Positions 9,501 through 16,781 of a DNA stretch of 64,000 nucleotides are shown here, one piece after another. Origin of the DNA: Chitinophagaceae bacterium (GTDB lineage Bacteria; Bacteroidota; Bacteroidia; Chitinophagales; Chitinophagaceae); contig JAEUVD010000002.1 in NCBI GenBank assembly GCA_016787065.1, forward strand, positions 1 through 64,000, in the 5' to 3' direction. How positions within the stretch are numbered: position 1 is the first letter of the stretch; every line of letters starts with the position of its first letter. The position numbers were made by a program, and so were the translations under genes. The notes below the pieces were generated by a model. It was given only the letters and a program-made list of their open reading frames with translations. It ran no database searches and was not told where the DNA came from.

Positions 9501-11377
9501 ATCCAGGAGCACTTTCTGGCTCGTCATTTACAGTGTCGCCCTCAGCAACCACAACCTACACCATTACCGGAACCTCAGCTCAAGGTTGTATATCTTCTAC
9601 CACCAGAACCATCACAGTAAATGCGTTACCCGCTTTAACAACAAGCGCAACCTCTTCGTCGGTTTGTGTTGGCAATTCGGTTACACTAGTTGCTGCCAAT
9701 GCGAATACTTATAGTTGGAATCCAGGAGCGCTTAATGGAGCTAGTATAACAGTAAGTCCACTTGCAACAACTACTTATACCGTTACGGGTACTAATACAA
9801 ATGGATGTTCTTCTACAGCTACACGAACCATTACCGTTAATCCTCTCCCTAATGTTACTACAGCATCTTCGCTTACAACCCTATGTGCCGGAGCTTCTAC
9901 AACTATAACCGCATCCAATGCTACAACCTATGCTTGGAACCCCGGAGGACTATCAGGACCAAGTATTACCGTTAATCCACTTTCCACAACAACATATACC
10001 GTAACAGGTTCAAATGCAAGTACCGGTTGTACCAAAACGGCTACCCGTATCATTACAGTAAATCCATTACCTACAATTTCAACGAATGCCACATCGGGTA
10101 CAATATGTATGAGCGGTTCCACTACACTTTCAGCTACGAATTCCAATACCTATATTTGGAATCCGGGTAATCTAAGTGGTGCAACAATTACAACGAATCC
10201 AACGGTAACTACCACCTATACGGTAACCGGTACGAATACTACAACCGGTTGCAACGGAACAGCTACACGTGTAATTACAGTGCTTGATAATAATACATCA
10301 TCAATTAATGTTTCCATTCCTTGTACCGGAATATCTGGTTCCTATCATTCAGGTTCGGTAAGTAGTTCAGGTGCCAAAAATGACGGCGACATGCTAACAC
10401 TTAATAACGCTGCAAACAGAGGTTGGTCGAGCTTTGATTTAACCGATATTCCACAAGGTGCTATCATCACATCGGCTACAGTATCGTTTACCACGTATGG
10501 CAGCAACGGTTCCACAGCAGGCAATTGGATCAAAGGTTTTCTCGGCGACCCCGCAGCTATCAATGGTACAGCACTGTATGATAGTTGCTTTGCAGGACCA
10601 ACCTTTCATTTTTCGTCGTGGCTATCAAACGGAATTCAAACAGAATCATTCAATGCAAGTGGCATTGCCTTCATTCAAAATAATATAGGTGGAAATATTA
10701 ATCTTGGCTATGTGCGAAATTCAGGGGTTAGTTATAATATTTTCGGCTATGGAAGTGCAACTCCACCTTCGTTACAAATTACCTATTCTTCACCATGCGT
10801 AAGTACAACTTTAAATTTGCATGTATTGCTGGAAGGCTATTGGGATGGTAATGGAGGCATGCTACCGGTGTTGTTGAATCAAGGACAACCTAATACATTG
10901 AACGACTGCGATAGTTTGGGCATTGAATTACATGAAGCAAATAGTCCATTTAATGTACTCTTTACCAAAAATGCCTTATTACATACAAATGGTCAGGCGC
11001 TCGTGCAATTCGATAATGCGATTACGGGATCTTATTATCTTGTAGTAAAAAGTAGAAATGGTTTAGAAACATGGTCGGCGAATCCGATAACCTTTACCGC
11101 AGGTACAATGACATACGACTTTACCGATGACGCCAATAAAGCATACAGTTCAAATCAAACATTAGTAGCTCCGGGTACTTGGGCGATGTATAGTGGCGAT
11201 ATAAATCAGGATGGTGCTATCGATGGTTTTGATTACCTCTTTATAGAACCTGATATTATTTTAGGAAATAGCGGCTACTTGAATTCAGATTTGAACGGTG
11301 ATGGTGTAGTAGATGCCTATGACTTTCTGGTTCTGGATCCTAATATTACCGAAGGAATTAGTGCATCTACTCCTTAA
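6596..11377 (+). CDS. Giant secreted surface protein: duplicated end module, GEVED domain, Ig-like repeats, dockerin-like C-terminus
   Basis: A 1593-residue secreted, probably surface-exposed protein. It has a signal peptide (1-31), module A (about 33-193; IPCIGSAGSFKSGSV, NRGWATFNLSSL, GNWIKGFIGNPA, LGFVRNS), a linker with cysteines, and a GEVED domain (about 296-460; VYIDFNQNGIFTDAGEHVF, GETEDYYVQI). Next come Ser/Thr-rich Ig/PKD-like repeats of about 80 residues, each ending near TYTVTGTN..GC..TATR.ITV. Module A then recurs (about 1238-1400; IPCTGISGSYHSGSV, NRGWSSFDL). A 188-residue C-terminal module (1406-1593) contains two dockerin-like calcium loops (GDINQDGAIDGFD, SDLNGDGVVDAYD). There is no type A T9SS domain. 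It is divergent from the kinase/regulator pair, which may control it. An adhesive or matrix role is inferred from architecture only. Confidence 0.88.
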   Translation: MICFPFLSVLNRSWYLLALFTFLSGMYSSAQHTIAIPCIGSAGSFKSGSVNNLGVKNDGHLVSLNNTSNRGWATFNLSSLVGKTIIAASVEFTTYSSNSSSAGNWIKGFIGNPATLSGTALYDSCFTGSTFHFSTWETNDTQTETLNSDGVNFMQANVGGSVNLGFVRNSVANFNIYGYSGSTPPKLIITYYEGGTCTGIPAPGNTLTTSATVCASEPFLLSLENPTLANGISYQWKRADDSLFTTNVLNLGTDSVQTSVQTSNATKYYRCHVTCSNGNLIGKSVPVKVTSNSNYCLSYCSSGAANTGTGTDIFNFSVAGMSNSSDCSSTGTGPGSVNGSYANYKSGTGAPIVPFLTRSQVIPIAYTINFCYSTQPTSVTSVYIDFNQNGIFTDAGEHVFNKTQYYYDYYQSGTITIPATASLGTTVMRVVNIQDETVAWPCNNYYYGETEDYYVQIVDNPNCNGIPSALGNTLSNYTNVCPNSVITLSVQNTPTTPGLTFQWYNSAGIVTGATGTTLTTTISTSTNFYCKVTCTNSLQSVTSIPIAINMYPNVTLNTSVTPSGAVCEGIALTLNATGASTYMWQPGNLGGGTVVVNASSTTYTVTGVSAQGCIGTATRVITITPNTGSTVTNDSICEGSSTTIIASGATTYSLNPGGLAGSSFTVTPSTTTTYTITGTNAAGCTKTATQTVYVIPAPVQGTSTASPTAICLGSNIGLSYTSPIAYNCAGASTNFQGYYAPSNWTFTKSSTSNGSLDTSLAPNSIKLASSNASFFTWSPANTIYGIVIPCTGVITFNWSYFNYDNIVGNDRPLYYINSGAANFFPGYNPNGASTQSGVASIAVNAGDLFRFDAWSATNSGGWCEITISNISLPTLSLVSQSVSWFNTASGGTSLGNGFTQNHTPTTSGALTYYAQVTDNVTGCTNPLRVASNVVNVNMPVVTTTVTSSAICIGGSTSIIPAGASSYTLNPGALSGSSFTVSPSATTTYTITGTSAQGCISSTTRTITVNALPALTTSATSSSVCVGNSVTLVAANANTYSWNPGALNGASITVSPLATTTYTVTGTNTNGCSSTATRTITVNPLPNVTTASSLTTLCAGASTTITASNATTYAWNPGGLSGPSITVNPLSTTTYTVTGSNASTGCTKTATRIITVNPLPTISTNATSGTICMSGSTTLSATNSNTYIWNPGNLSGATITTNPTVTTTYTVTGTNTTTGCNGTATRVITVLDNNTSSINVSIPCTGISGSYHSGSVSSSGAKNDGDMLTLNNAANRGWSSFDLTDIPQGAIITSATVSFTTYGSNGSTAGNWIKGFLGDPAAINGTALYDSCFAGPTFHFSSWLSNGIQTESFNASGIAFIQNNIGGNINLGYVRNSGVSYNIFGYGSATPPSLQITYSSPCVSTTLNLHVLLEGYWDGNGGMLPVLLNQGQPNTLNDCDSLGIELHEANSPFNVLFTKNALLHTNGQALVQFDNAITGSYYLVVKSRNGLETWSANPITFTAGTMTYDFTDDANKAYSSNQTLVAPGTWAMYSGDINQDGAIDGFDYLFIEPDIILGNSGYLNSDLNGDGVVDAYDFLVLDPNITEGISASTP

Positions 11378-11763
11378 GAAAGGAAAGCCATATTTATAAG
11401 TTACAGAAAATAACTAGCTCCACTAGTATACACCCGTCGAGAAATAAATTTATTTTAAACGGTAACCCTAGTCCTTCTTTTCCAATCTTTCCAACGTGCT
11501 TTCCGTTGAAAAGCCATAAGTTGTAGAATTGAATTGCTTACCAGGCTTATTGAATAAATAGGATAAACTTGTTTTTCAAATTCCGGTAGAAAATATCAAT
11601 ACCATCAAAAATGTTTTTAAAGTAATTACTACGTTGTTTAGTGGAAAATAGCCTCGTAAACATGGTTTTCAAAATTCAGACGCATCAAAAAATCAGAACA
11701 ACAAATGGTCGTCTGTTTATAAGAATACAGCAAGGCGAGATCACCTTGCTGCATTTAAAAATC
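11378..11763. other. Noncoding interval without a recognised element
   Basis: About 390 bp between the giant surface-protein gene and the DinB gene, which converge here. I see no plausible gene; a 61-codon frame at 11641-11826 runs into the DinB gene antisense and has no family features. No convincing terminator hairpin was found by eye. Confidence 0.4.
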
Positions 11764-12267
11764 TTACATCTTTCCTTGCTCGTCAGCACTCGGACCGTAA
11801 ACACCCGGAATCGGTATATCGAGTAAACGTAAGTAAACACCTAACTGAGCACGATGATGAATGAGCTGTCCGAAACTATGTTGTATAGTTTGTAATTTAC
11901 TTAACTGCATTAATACCGTGCCGGCTTGTTTTAATGCCCAGGTATCATTTAATATGGCATCCTCCGATTTGGCTAACAATGCCTCCGCATCTTTAACATT
12001 ACTATCGAAATATTCAACAAGTTCCTGACTGTTGTTACATTGTTTCGGATTGTACGGTGTAGCCGCAAAATCAAGTTCAGAGGTATTGATGGCCAAGGTA
12101 ATCCAAGTCGGAATATCTGCAAGATGGGTCGCTAGGTCTTTCATACTCATACTGCGCTCATGCGGTTTCCAACTCATTTTGTCGGCCGGTACAAGTGCTA
12201 ACATTTTTCGAGTACCTAGTTGTTCGTGTTCCAATTGTTGCAGGAACGATTGCATAAATGTGATCAT
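11764..12267 (-). CDS. DinB/YfiT-family protein
   Basis: A protein of about 167 residues of the DinB four-helix-bundle superfamily, whose members are usually metal-dependent thiol-linked transferases or are uncharacterised. The segment FLQQLEHEQLGTRKMLALVP, then SWKPHERSMSMKDLATHLADIPTW, shows the usual histidine-containing helix (H in ATHLAD). A second conserved histidine region is TIQHSFGQLIHHRAQLGVYLRLL with the HH pair near the C-terminus, so a three-histidine metal site is plausible. I chose the ATG at 12267 (MITFMQSF) because the protein family starts there and the upstream 14 codons look like leader. It lies about 50 bp downstream of the WYL regulator on the same strand, suggesting co-transcription. 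The family is secure; the substrate is unknown. Confidence 0.82.
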   Translation of the reverse strand: MITFMQSFLQQLEHEQLGTRKMLALVPADKMSWKPHERSMSMKDLATHLADIPTWITLAINTSELDFAATPYNPKQCNNSQELVEYFDSNVKDAEALLAKSEDAILNDTWALKQAGTVLMQLSKLQTIQHSFGQLIHHRAQLGVYLRLLDIPIPGVYGPSADEQGKM

Positions 12268-12316
12268 GTTGAATTTATTTTTATCAAAATTAGAGGGGTG
12301 GAATGACAACCCTATG

Positions 12317-13273
12317 TCAGTAGGAATCCAGTTTTTTTATTCCTGCAGTGAGATATGCTTTTGCACGTTCTTTTAATGCTGAAGGGCTCACTATTTCGGC
12401 GTGATCTAGAAACATCAGATACCAGCGTAAAATACCTTCTAAAGAAGGGGTAAGAAATTGCATTTCAATTTGATCGCCAAGAACGCGCTGCGCAACAAAA
12501 CCCGAATAGTATTTTTGCTCGCCAAGATAACGCATTACTGTTTTATCAAACCGCAGCATAACTTCATGCATAGTTGTATCAGCATGTTTCAATTCATTAA
12601 TAAAATTCTGAAGCGGTGGATGATTTATTCCGAAATGCTCCTTCGTTTCATTCATTGCACGAATTCGTTCCACTTTAAAATGACGATAGGCTTTACGCCA
12701 TCTGCAATAGGCTACCGTGTACCATTTTCCCGACATCATGATAATACCAACAGGCTCTATTTCTCTAGTGCTTTGTTGCTGAGAATGATTGGCGAAATAG
12801 GTTATTTGCAGTACACATTTGCTCGAAATACTTCGTAAGATTTGTTGTAAAAAATCACTTTCCTTATTTCGTTCCGGAATATTTGGATTTGAAATCACTG
12901 CAATCGAATCGTTCAATACATCTAAATGTTCCTTGTCGTCACTTCGTAGAACCGCCTTAATTTTCAACAAGGCTGATTCGAACAATTTAAACGTGGAAGG
13001 ATCGGTAAATTTCTCCATGAGCTTTTCGGCCGGTAAAAAACTCGTTGCTTCTTCTCTGCTAAACATAACCGGTGGTAAGCGATAACCTTCCATAAGGGTG
13101 TAACCTGTTCCCGGCTCACCAATAATAGGTACTCCCGCTTCCTCCAAAGTTTTAATATCCCGATAAACGGTTCGTAAACTAATGTGGAATCGATCGGCTA
13201 TATCTTGTCCTTTTACAATTCTGCGTGATTGCAATTGAATTAAAATAGCGGCAATGCGATCGATTCGATTCAT
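12317..13273 (-). CDS. YafY-type HTH/WYL-domain transcriptional regulator
   Basis: A 318-residue DNA-binding regulator. The N-terminal helix-turn-helix (about 1-60; MNRIDRIAAILIQLQSRRIV, then ISLRTVYRDIKTLEEAGVPI) is of the DeoR-like HTH_11 type. The middle and C-terminal WYL domain shows VGIIMMSGKWYTVAYCRWR and FKVERIRAM (about 170-215). WYL domains bind small ligands or nucleic acid in other proteins; the ligand here is unknown. The frame extends 52 codons upstream, but I place the start at the ATG at 13273, where the family N-terminus begins. It sits upstream of the DinB gene, and such regulator/DinB pairs are common in Bacteroidetes. The region to 13374 is shared with the divergent PhnA-type gene and should hold both promoters. 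Confidence 0.88.
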   Translation of the reverse strand: MNRIDRIAAILIQLQSRRIVKGQDIADRFHISLRTVYRDIKTLEEAGVPIIGEPGTGYTLMEGYRLPPVMFSREEATSFLPAEKLMEKFTDPSTFKLFESALLKIKAVLRSDDKEHLDVLNDSIAVISNPNIPERNKESDFLQQILRSISSKCVLQITYFANHSQQQSTREIEPVGIIMMSGKWYTVAYCRWRKAYRHFKVERIRAMNETKEHFGINHPPLQNFINELKHADTTMHEVMLRFDKTVMRYLGEQKYYSGFVAQRVLGDQIEMQFLTPSLEGILRWYLMFLDHAEIVSPSALKERAKAYLTAGIKKLDSY

Positions 13274-13359
13274 GATAGGAAAAGAGGTCAAAAATAGCTG
13301 GACTTTCCGTCGCATCATCACCTTAACTAAAATCAATTCGTAATTGAAAGGTGAAACAA

Positions 13360-13367
13360 TACTTTTG
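13360..13367 (+). promoter_or_regulatory. Candidate -7 element (TAnnTTTG) for the PhnA-type gene
   Basis: TACTTTTG matches the Bacteroidetes -7 consensus and ends 6 nt before the ATG at 13374. A good -33 TTG at the usual spacing is not evident (a TTG at 13344-13346 is too close), so the call is tentative. Confidence 0.4.
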
Positions 13368-13373
13368 CGAACT

Positions 13374-13928
13374 ATGATTTCGAAACAACTGCAAGAACGC
13401 TGCGAAGGAATATGTGAGCTATGCGCCACACATGCTGCTACTCAAGAATTTACAGTAACACCTAAAGAAGACAAGCCAGAAAATCAAGTTGCCCTATGTG
13501 ATACTTGTTTTCAGGAAATGGATGCTAATAGTAACCCCTCTTATTGGCGGGTATTAGAAGGAAGTATTTGGAATGCTAATGAGGCTGTGCAAGCATTGAG
13601 TTATCGTTTATTATACCAGTTAAAAGATCAAGACTGGGCTCAAGAAACAATGGATAGCGTTAGTTTAGAAGAAGGCACACAGAATTGGGCTATGGAAACT
13701 TTTAAAGTTGCAGATAAGCATGTAGATGCATTTGGCGTTGAATTACTTGCCGGCGACAATGTGGTGCTCACGCAAAATTTAAATGTAAAAGGAACAAGCT
13801 TTTCTGCACCTAAAGGAACTGTAGTAAAAAAGATTCGTTTGGTGGCGGATAATACCGAACAAATTGAAGGGAAAATTAATGAGCAAGTAATTGTGATACT
13901 TACGAAGTATGTAAGGAAGAGTAATTAA
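13374..13928 (+). CDS. PhnA/YjdM-family zinc-ribbon protein
   Basis: A 184-residue protein of the PhnA (YjdM) family. The N-terminus has a zinc-ribbon pattern (CEGICELC, then CDTC about 30 residues on). The C-terminal PhnA domain carries DAFGVELLAGDNVVLTQNL, VKGTSFSAPKGTVVKKIRLV and a basic end. The name comes from its place beside E. coli phosphonate genes; a direct part in phosphonate breakdown has not been supported, and no phosphonate genes are present here. The start at 13374 is chosen over an in-frame ATG at 13344 because homologues begin at this point and because a TACTTTTG -7 element (13360-13367) lies between the two. This makes the transcript nearly leaderless. It is divergent from the WYL regulator. 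Confidence 0.85.
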   Translation: MISKQLQERCEGICELCATHAATQEFTVTPKEDKPENQVALCDTCFQEMDANSNPSYWRVLEGSIWNANEAVQALSYRLLYQLKDQDWAQETMDSVSLEEGTQNWAMETFKVADKHVDAFGVELLAGDNVVLTQNLNVKGTSFSAPKGTVVKKIRLVADNTEQIEGKINEQVIVILTKYVRKSN

Positions 13929-14062
13929 TTGCATCCGAATTACAAATAGAATATTCGAAACAAAACAGTTCATTCAACTTCGAGGTTATACATCATATCT
14001 TTTCTTTTTTTCTAGAAGATATTTGCGATAGAAACTATATCCAAGTTAAGGTTAGGGTGTAA

Positions 14063-14100
14063 AACAAAACGAGCTCCAGTTGGAACTCGCTCTGTTTGTT
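14063..14100. terminator. Possible bidirectional terminator hairpin
   Basis: GAGCTCC-AGTT-GGAACTC, flanked by AACAAA on the left and TTTGTT on the right, forms an imperfect stem with T/A-rich flanks. It lies between the convergent PhnA-type gene and the DUF4397 gene and could terminate either strand. The stem has mismatches. Confidence 0.35.
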
Positions 14101-14211
14101 GCTCCCCATTTCCTCTATCCTAACAAACTTCAACAACGATATCGACATTAACCAAAACTCAAGTACGCCTGCAATTATGTTGAAGGACTTTAGGCACTGG
14201 ACAATGCAATT

Positions 14212-14889
14212 TTAGTTATTCACGAAAATTTGAGCGCCTAAGGCTTGTGCCCCACTTCCACCTAAAAACCCTTTGGCGAATACAGTATATATTTTTCCGG
14301 CCTCCAAGGTAATCGTAGGCAAGGTAAGTGCAACGGTGGTGGTTCCGGCAACACGAACTTCCAGATTATATGCACCCGCGTTCAAGGGTGTAAAAGCTGT
14401 AGATTGTTTAAATGCCTGGTTCGCGAAAACAACTCCTCCGCCGGTTACCGCTACATCAACAGCAGGCGCATCCGGACTTAAATGAATGAAACGAACATGC
14501 GCTTTACCACTTGCCGGTGTGGTTAAATCATCTTCCACTACCAAGGGCATAATATTTGATACTGAATCAATCGCAAAAATAGAATAAGACTTATTCGCTT
14601 CGATGGTTGCGTTGGCATTAATAACCGAAGTACTAGTTCCTGAAACATTTACTTTAAAATTTCTACTACCAATAGGCACATTTAAATAACCCGTACTGTT
14701 TGGAAAACCTAATGCGGCCGAATTCTGTTTTGTGTCGTCTACTAGTAAGTCAACACCCGGGGCATCAGGAGACGCATGCGTTACATTTACCCGACCATAC
14801 GTGGTAGTATCTTCGGTAGTCGACTTCTTACAAGAAGCTAAAACGGATAATGCTGCTAAGGCTAATAATACAACTTTTTTGTTTAACAT
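14212..14889 (-). CDS. DUF4397-domain lipoprotein
   Basis: A 225-residue lipoprotein. The signal sequence MLNKKVVLLALAALSVLASC ends in a lipobox (LASC), followed by KKSTTEDT. Two copies of the DUF4397 beta-sandwich follow: RVNVTHASPDAPGVDLLVDD (about 32-51) and VRFIHLSPDAPAVDVAVTGG (about 130-149). Each has the family motif of His, Ser-Pro-Asp-Ala and Val-Asp. The C-terminus KIYTVFAKGFLGGSGAQALGA is typical. I start at 14889 because this ATG heads the lipoprotein signal and lies just downstream of a good promoter; the frame also contains an upstream ATG at 14940. The protein should sit in an outer-membrane or periplasmic leaflet; its function is unknown. Confidence 0.88.
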   Translation of the reverse strand: MLNKKVVLLALAALSVLASCKKSTTEDTTTYGRVNVTHASPDAPGVDLLVDDTKQNSAALGFPNSTGYLNVPIGSRNFKVNVSGTSTSVINANATIEANKSYSIFAIDSVSNIMPLVVEDDLTTPASGKAHVRFIHLSPDAPAVDVAVTGGGVVFANQAFKQSTAFTPLNAGAYNLEVRVAGTTTVALTLPTITLEAGKIYTVFAKGFLGGSGAQALGAQIFVNN

Positions 14890-14907
14890 ATTTATTATAA
14901 TTTTAAA

Positions 14908-14936
14908 CAAAAATAAATATTGTTTCACTTCTGCAA
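14908..14936 (-). promoter_or_regulatory. Bacteroidetes-type promoter of the DUF4397 gene
   Basis: On the minus strand TTG (14934-14936) is followed after 18 nt by TATTTTTG (14908-14915), matching TTG-N(17-23)-TAnnTTTG. It predicts a transcript start near 14900 and a leader of only about a dozen nucleotides. This also supports the ATG at 14889 over the one at 14940, which lies upstream of the promoter. Confidence 0.55.
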
Positions 14937-15251
14937 TCAAACCTTAAACAAAGTTGTATAATTTGACGCATACATGACAATTGGCCTCCTACCAGAAATC
15001 AATTCACCAAAACGGCTCACAGTGGGCATTATAGAGCCAATAAGGAGTTAGTATATACTATGGATATAATCCGTAATACTACAAATACTAGGCACTTAAG
15101 TTTTTCTTTGCTTGAATAGGTAAAATTTTTTGTGTATAGTTAGTTCCACAATATTAAACATAAAATATTTAGCTACAACCTGCCATTCAGAGCGGTTCGG
15201 AATCAGTGCATCTACATGCGTGCTATAATAGAAATACCCAATCCGGGTTAT
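14937..15251. other. Noncoding interval, no element recognised
   Basis: About 315 bp between the DUF4397 promoter and the end of the DUF2200 gene. It is A/T-rich, with no plausible coding frame and no strong hairpin seen by eye. Confidence 0.4.
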
Positions 15252-15617
15252 TTAGTTCGCTCTTAAAATCTTTTCCATCTTTTTCCCTTTGGCCAATTCA
15301 TCAATTAATTTATCCAAGTAACGGGCTTTTTTAGTTAAGGGATTTTCTATTTCCTCTATACCATAACCACAAATCATTCCGGTTATCATGGAGGCGTTCG
15401 GATGGAGATTAGCACGTTCAAAAAACGTTTCAAAAGTTACCTTTTCCTCCATGAGTTCTTGAAGTTTTACTTCATCAAAACCGGTAAGCCATTCAATAAC
15501 CTGATGCAACTCCTGCTTTGTGCGACCCTTAGATTCAACTTTTTTTACATAATGCGGGTAAACGCCGGCAAAAATTAATTTCGCTATTTTATCGTTGTGT
15601 TGTTTAGTTTCCTTCAT
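15252..15617 (-). CDS. DUF2200-family protein
   Basis: A 121-residue cytoplasmic protein matching the DUF2200 family along its whole length: KIAKLIFAGVYPHYVKKVES near the N-terminus, then GRTKQELHQVIEWLTGF, then FERANLHPNASMITGMICGY and a C-terminal basic helix (MDKLIDELAKGKKMEKILR-like). The family is conserved in many bacteria and has no established function. It begins 9 bp after the HTH/pentapeptide gene on the same strand, so the two are probably co-transcribed. A small imperfect hairpin (ACCCAATCCGGGT) lies just beyond the stop codon but is too weak to call a terminator. Confidence 0.82.
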   Translation of the reverse strand: MKETKQHNDKIAKLIFAGVYPHYVKKVESKGRTKQELHQVIEWLTGFDEVKLQELMEEKVTFETFFERANLHPNASMITGMICGYGIEEIENPLTKKARYLDKLIDELAKGKKMEKILRAN

Positions 15618-15626
15618 GAATAATAT

Positions 15627-16529
15627 CTATTGAATCAGGGTAATGCCAGTCATGGTAGCCTGGTTGTTTTTAAGAAAAGCAAACGTAATGCTATCTACTT
15701 GGCAATTCACAAATTTCACTTTTTTAAATTTCTCATTATATTTAAAAAACGTATTGCGTAGCGTGGCATCTTCAAATACAACATGATAGAAACCAACATG
15801 TTCAAAATGACAGTTCTCGATTTTTCCGGAGAATACCGCATGACTAATATTTGATTTTTTAAACATCGTGTATTGCCATGTCACATCATGAAGATTACAG
15901 TGTTCAAAATTCGTTTCAATGATTTCCGTGCCTGAAAAATCAGCTTGGGAAAAATCGCAACGCTCTACATTGCTTTTATACAAACTTGCATCGATGAAAG
16001 ACGAAGCTATGAATTTACATTTTAAAAGATTCGAGGATTGCAATTTACTATTCCGAAGATCAGAACCAGAGAAATCACAGGCTTCTACATTATTCTTTGC
16101 CAGTACTAAACCCGATAAATCTGAATGCTTAAACAGGCAATTCTTCACGTTCGATGAACTGAATTGTTCTTTAAGATTCTTCAATCCTGAAAAATCAGCA
16201 TCCAACCAATTTCCTTCCGACATATCCCAATTCCAACTCGCCTTTACCTTCGCGTCGCTTGAATTTGGAGAGGAAGTCTCTTTTTGAACTTGGATCTTGT
16301 TGATTTTTGAAAAGATTTTTTGCTCGCCCGTTAAAAAATAATTCAATTCCTCCTGAAGCACTTCCGACAATTTTTTTAATGTGTTAATGTCGGGCATCGA
16401 TTCGCCGCGTTCCCATTTACCTACCGCCTGAGGACTGATAGCTAATTGTGTTGCTAGGTCGGCTTGTGTAAAGTTCATTTTTTTTCTAGCGGTAGTAATA
16501 TTCTTACCAATTGACGTTGATGTTTGCAT
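15627..16529 (-). CDS. XRE-type HTH fused to pentapeptide repeats
   Basis: A 300-residue fusion. Residues about 8-65 are a Cro/C1-type helix-turn-helix (NITTARKKMNFTQADLATQL, AISPQAVGKWERGESMPD). After a linker, residues about 105-290 are pentapeptide repeats of the A(D/N)LXX kind: LDADFSGLKNLKEQF, CDFSGSDLRNSKLQSSNLLK, IDASLYKSNVERCDFSQADF, then less regular coils to the C-terminus. Pentapeptide repeats fold as a right-handed quadrilateral helix that can mimic B-DNA or act as a scaffold. Its pairing with an operator-binding domain suggests a regulator with a protein-contact or DNA-mimic arm, which is inference. It is followed 9 bp later by the DUF2200 gene and preceded by a well-formed promoter. 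Confidence 0.88.
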   Translation of the reverse strand: MQTSTSIGKNITTARKKMNFTQADLATQLAISPQAVGKWERGESMPDINTLKKLSEVLQEELNYFLTGEQKIFSKINKIQVQKETSSPNSSDAKVKASWNWDMSEGNWLDADFSGLKNLKEQFSSSNVKNCLFKHSDLSGLVLAKNNVEACDFSGSDLRNSKLQSSNLLKCKFIASSFIDASLYKSNVERCDFSQADFSGTEIIETNFEHCNLHDVTWQYTMFKKSNISHAVFSGKIENCHFEHVGFYHVVFEDATLRNTFFKYNEKFKKVKFVNCQVDSITFAFLKNNQATMTGITLIQ

Positions 16530-16554
16530 ACGCGATTGCTTTGTTTAATGGATG

Positions 16555-16586
16555 CAAATGTATTCTAACTGTATAGGGGTATGCAA
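16555..16586 (-). promoter_or_regulatory. Bacteroidetes-type promoter of the HTH-pentapeptide/DUF2200 operon
   Basis: On the minus strand TTG (16584-16586), a 21-nt spacer and TACATTTG (16555-16562) match the Bacteroidetes sigma consensus. The element ends 26 nt before the ATG at 16529. Confidence 0.55.
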
Positions 16587-16751
16587 ATAAAACACGCTAC
16601 TTCTAGTTGTTTATTGGCTACTTTTAGTGGTATTGCTTATACAGTAGGTTGTATTTTGAAAAAACATGTACAACAATACCCTGAAACCAAATGTACTTGA
16701 CTTGATTGGAGGATGTTGCGCTAGCAGAACATTATCCGTCACCTTAGGAGT

Positions 16752-16768
16752 AACACCGCTAACGTTAG
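16752..16768. repeat. Left frame of possible cassette (AACAC-N7-GTTAG)
   Basis: AACACCGCTAACGTTAG lies 14 bp beyond the stop of the oxidoreductase gene. The same framed motif (5+7+5 nt), read inward from the other side, closes the block at 20053-20069. The outer arms are identical and the middle differs. Confidence 0.4.
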
Positions 16769-16781
16769 GCAACCGGATAAA

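Noticed and set aside
8338..10563. Several minus-strand frames of 70-85 codons inside the giant surface gene
   Set aside because: They are antisense to repeats in the real gene, recur with the repeat and show no start or family features.
14984..15120. Small hairpins in the intergenic region
   Set aside because: They are weak, with mismatches, and give no repeated or positional support.
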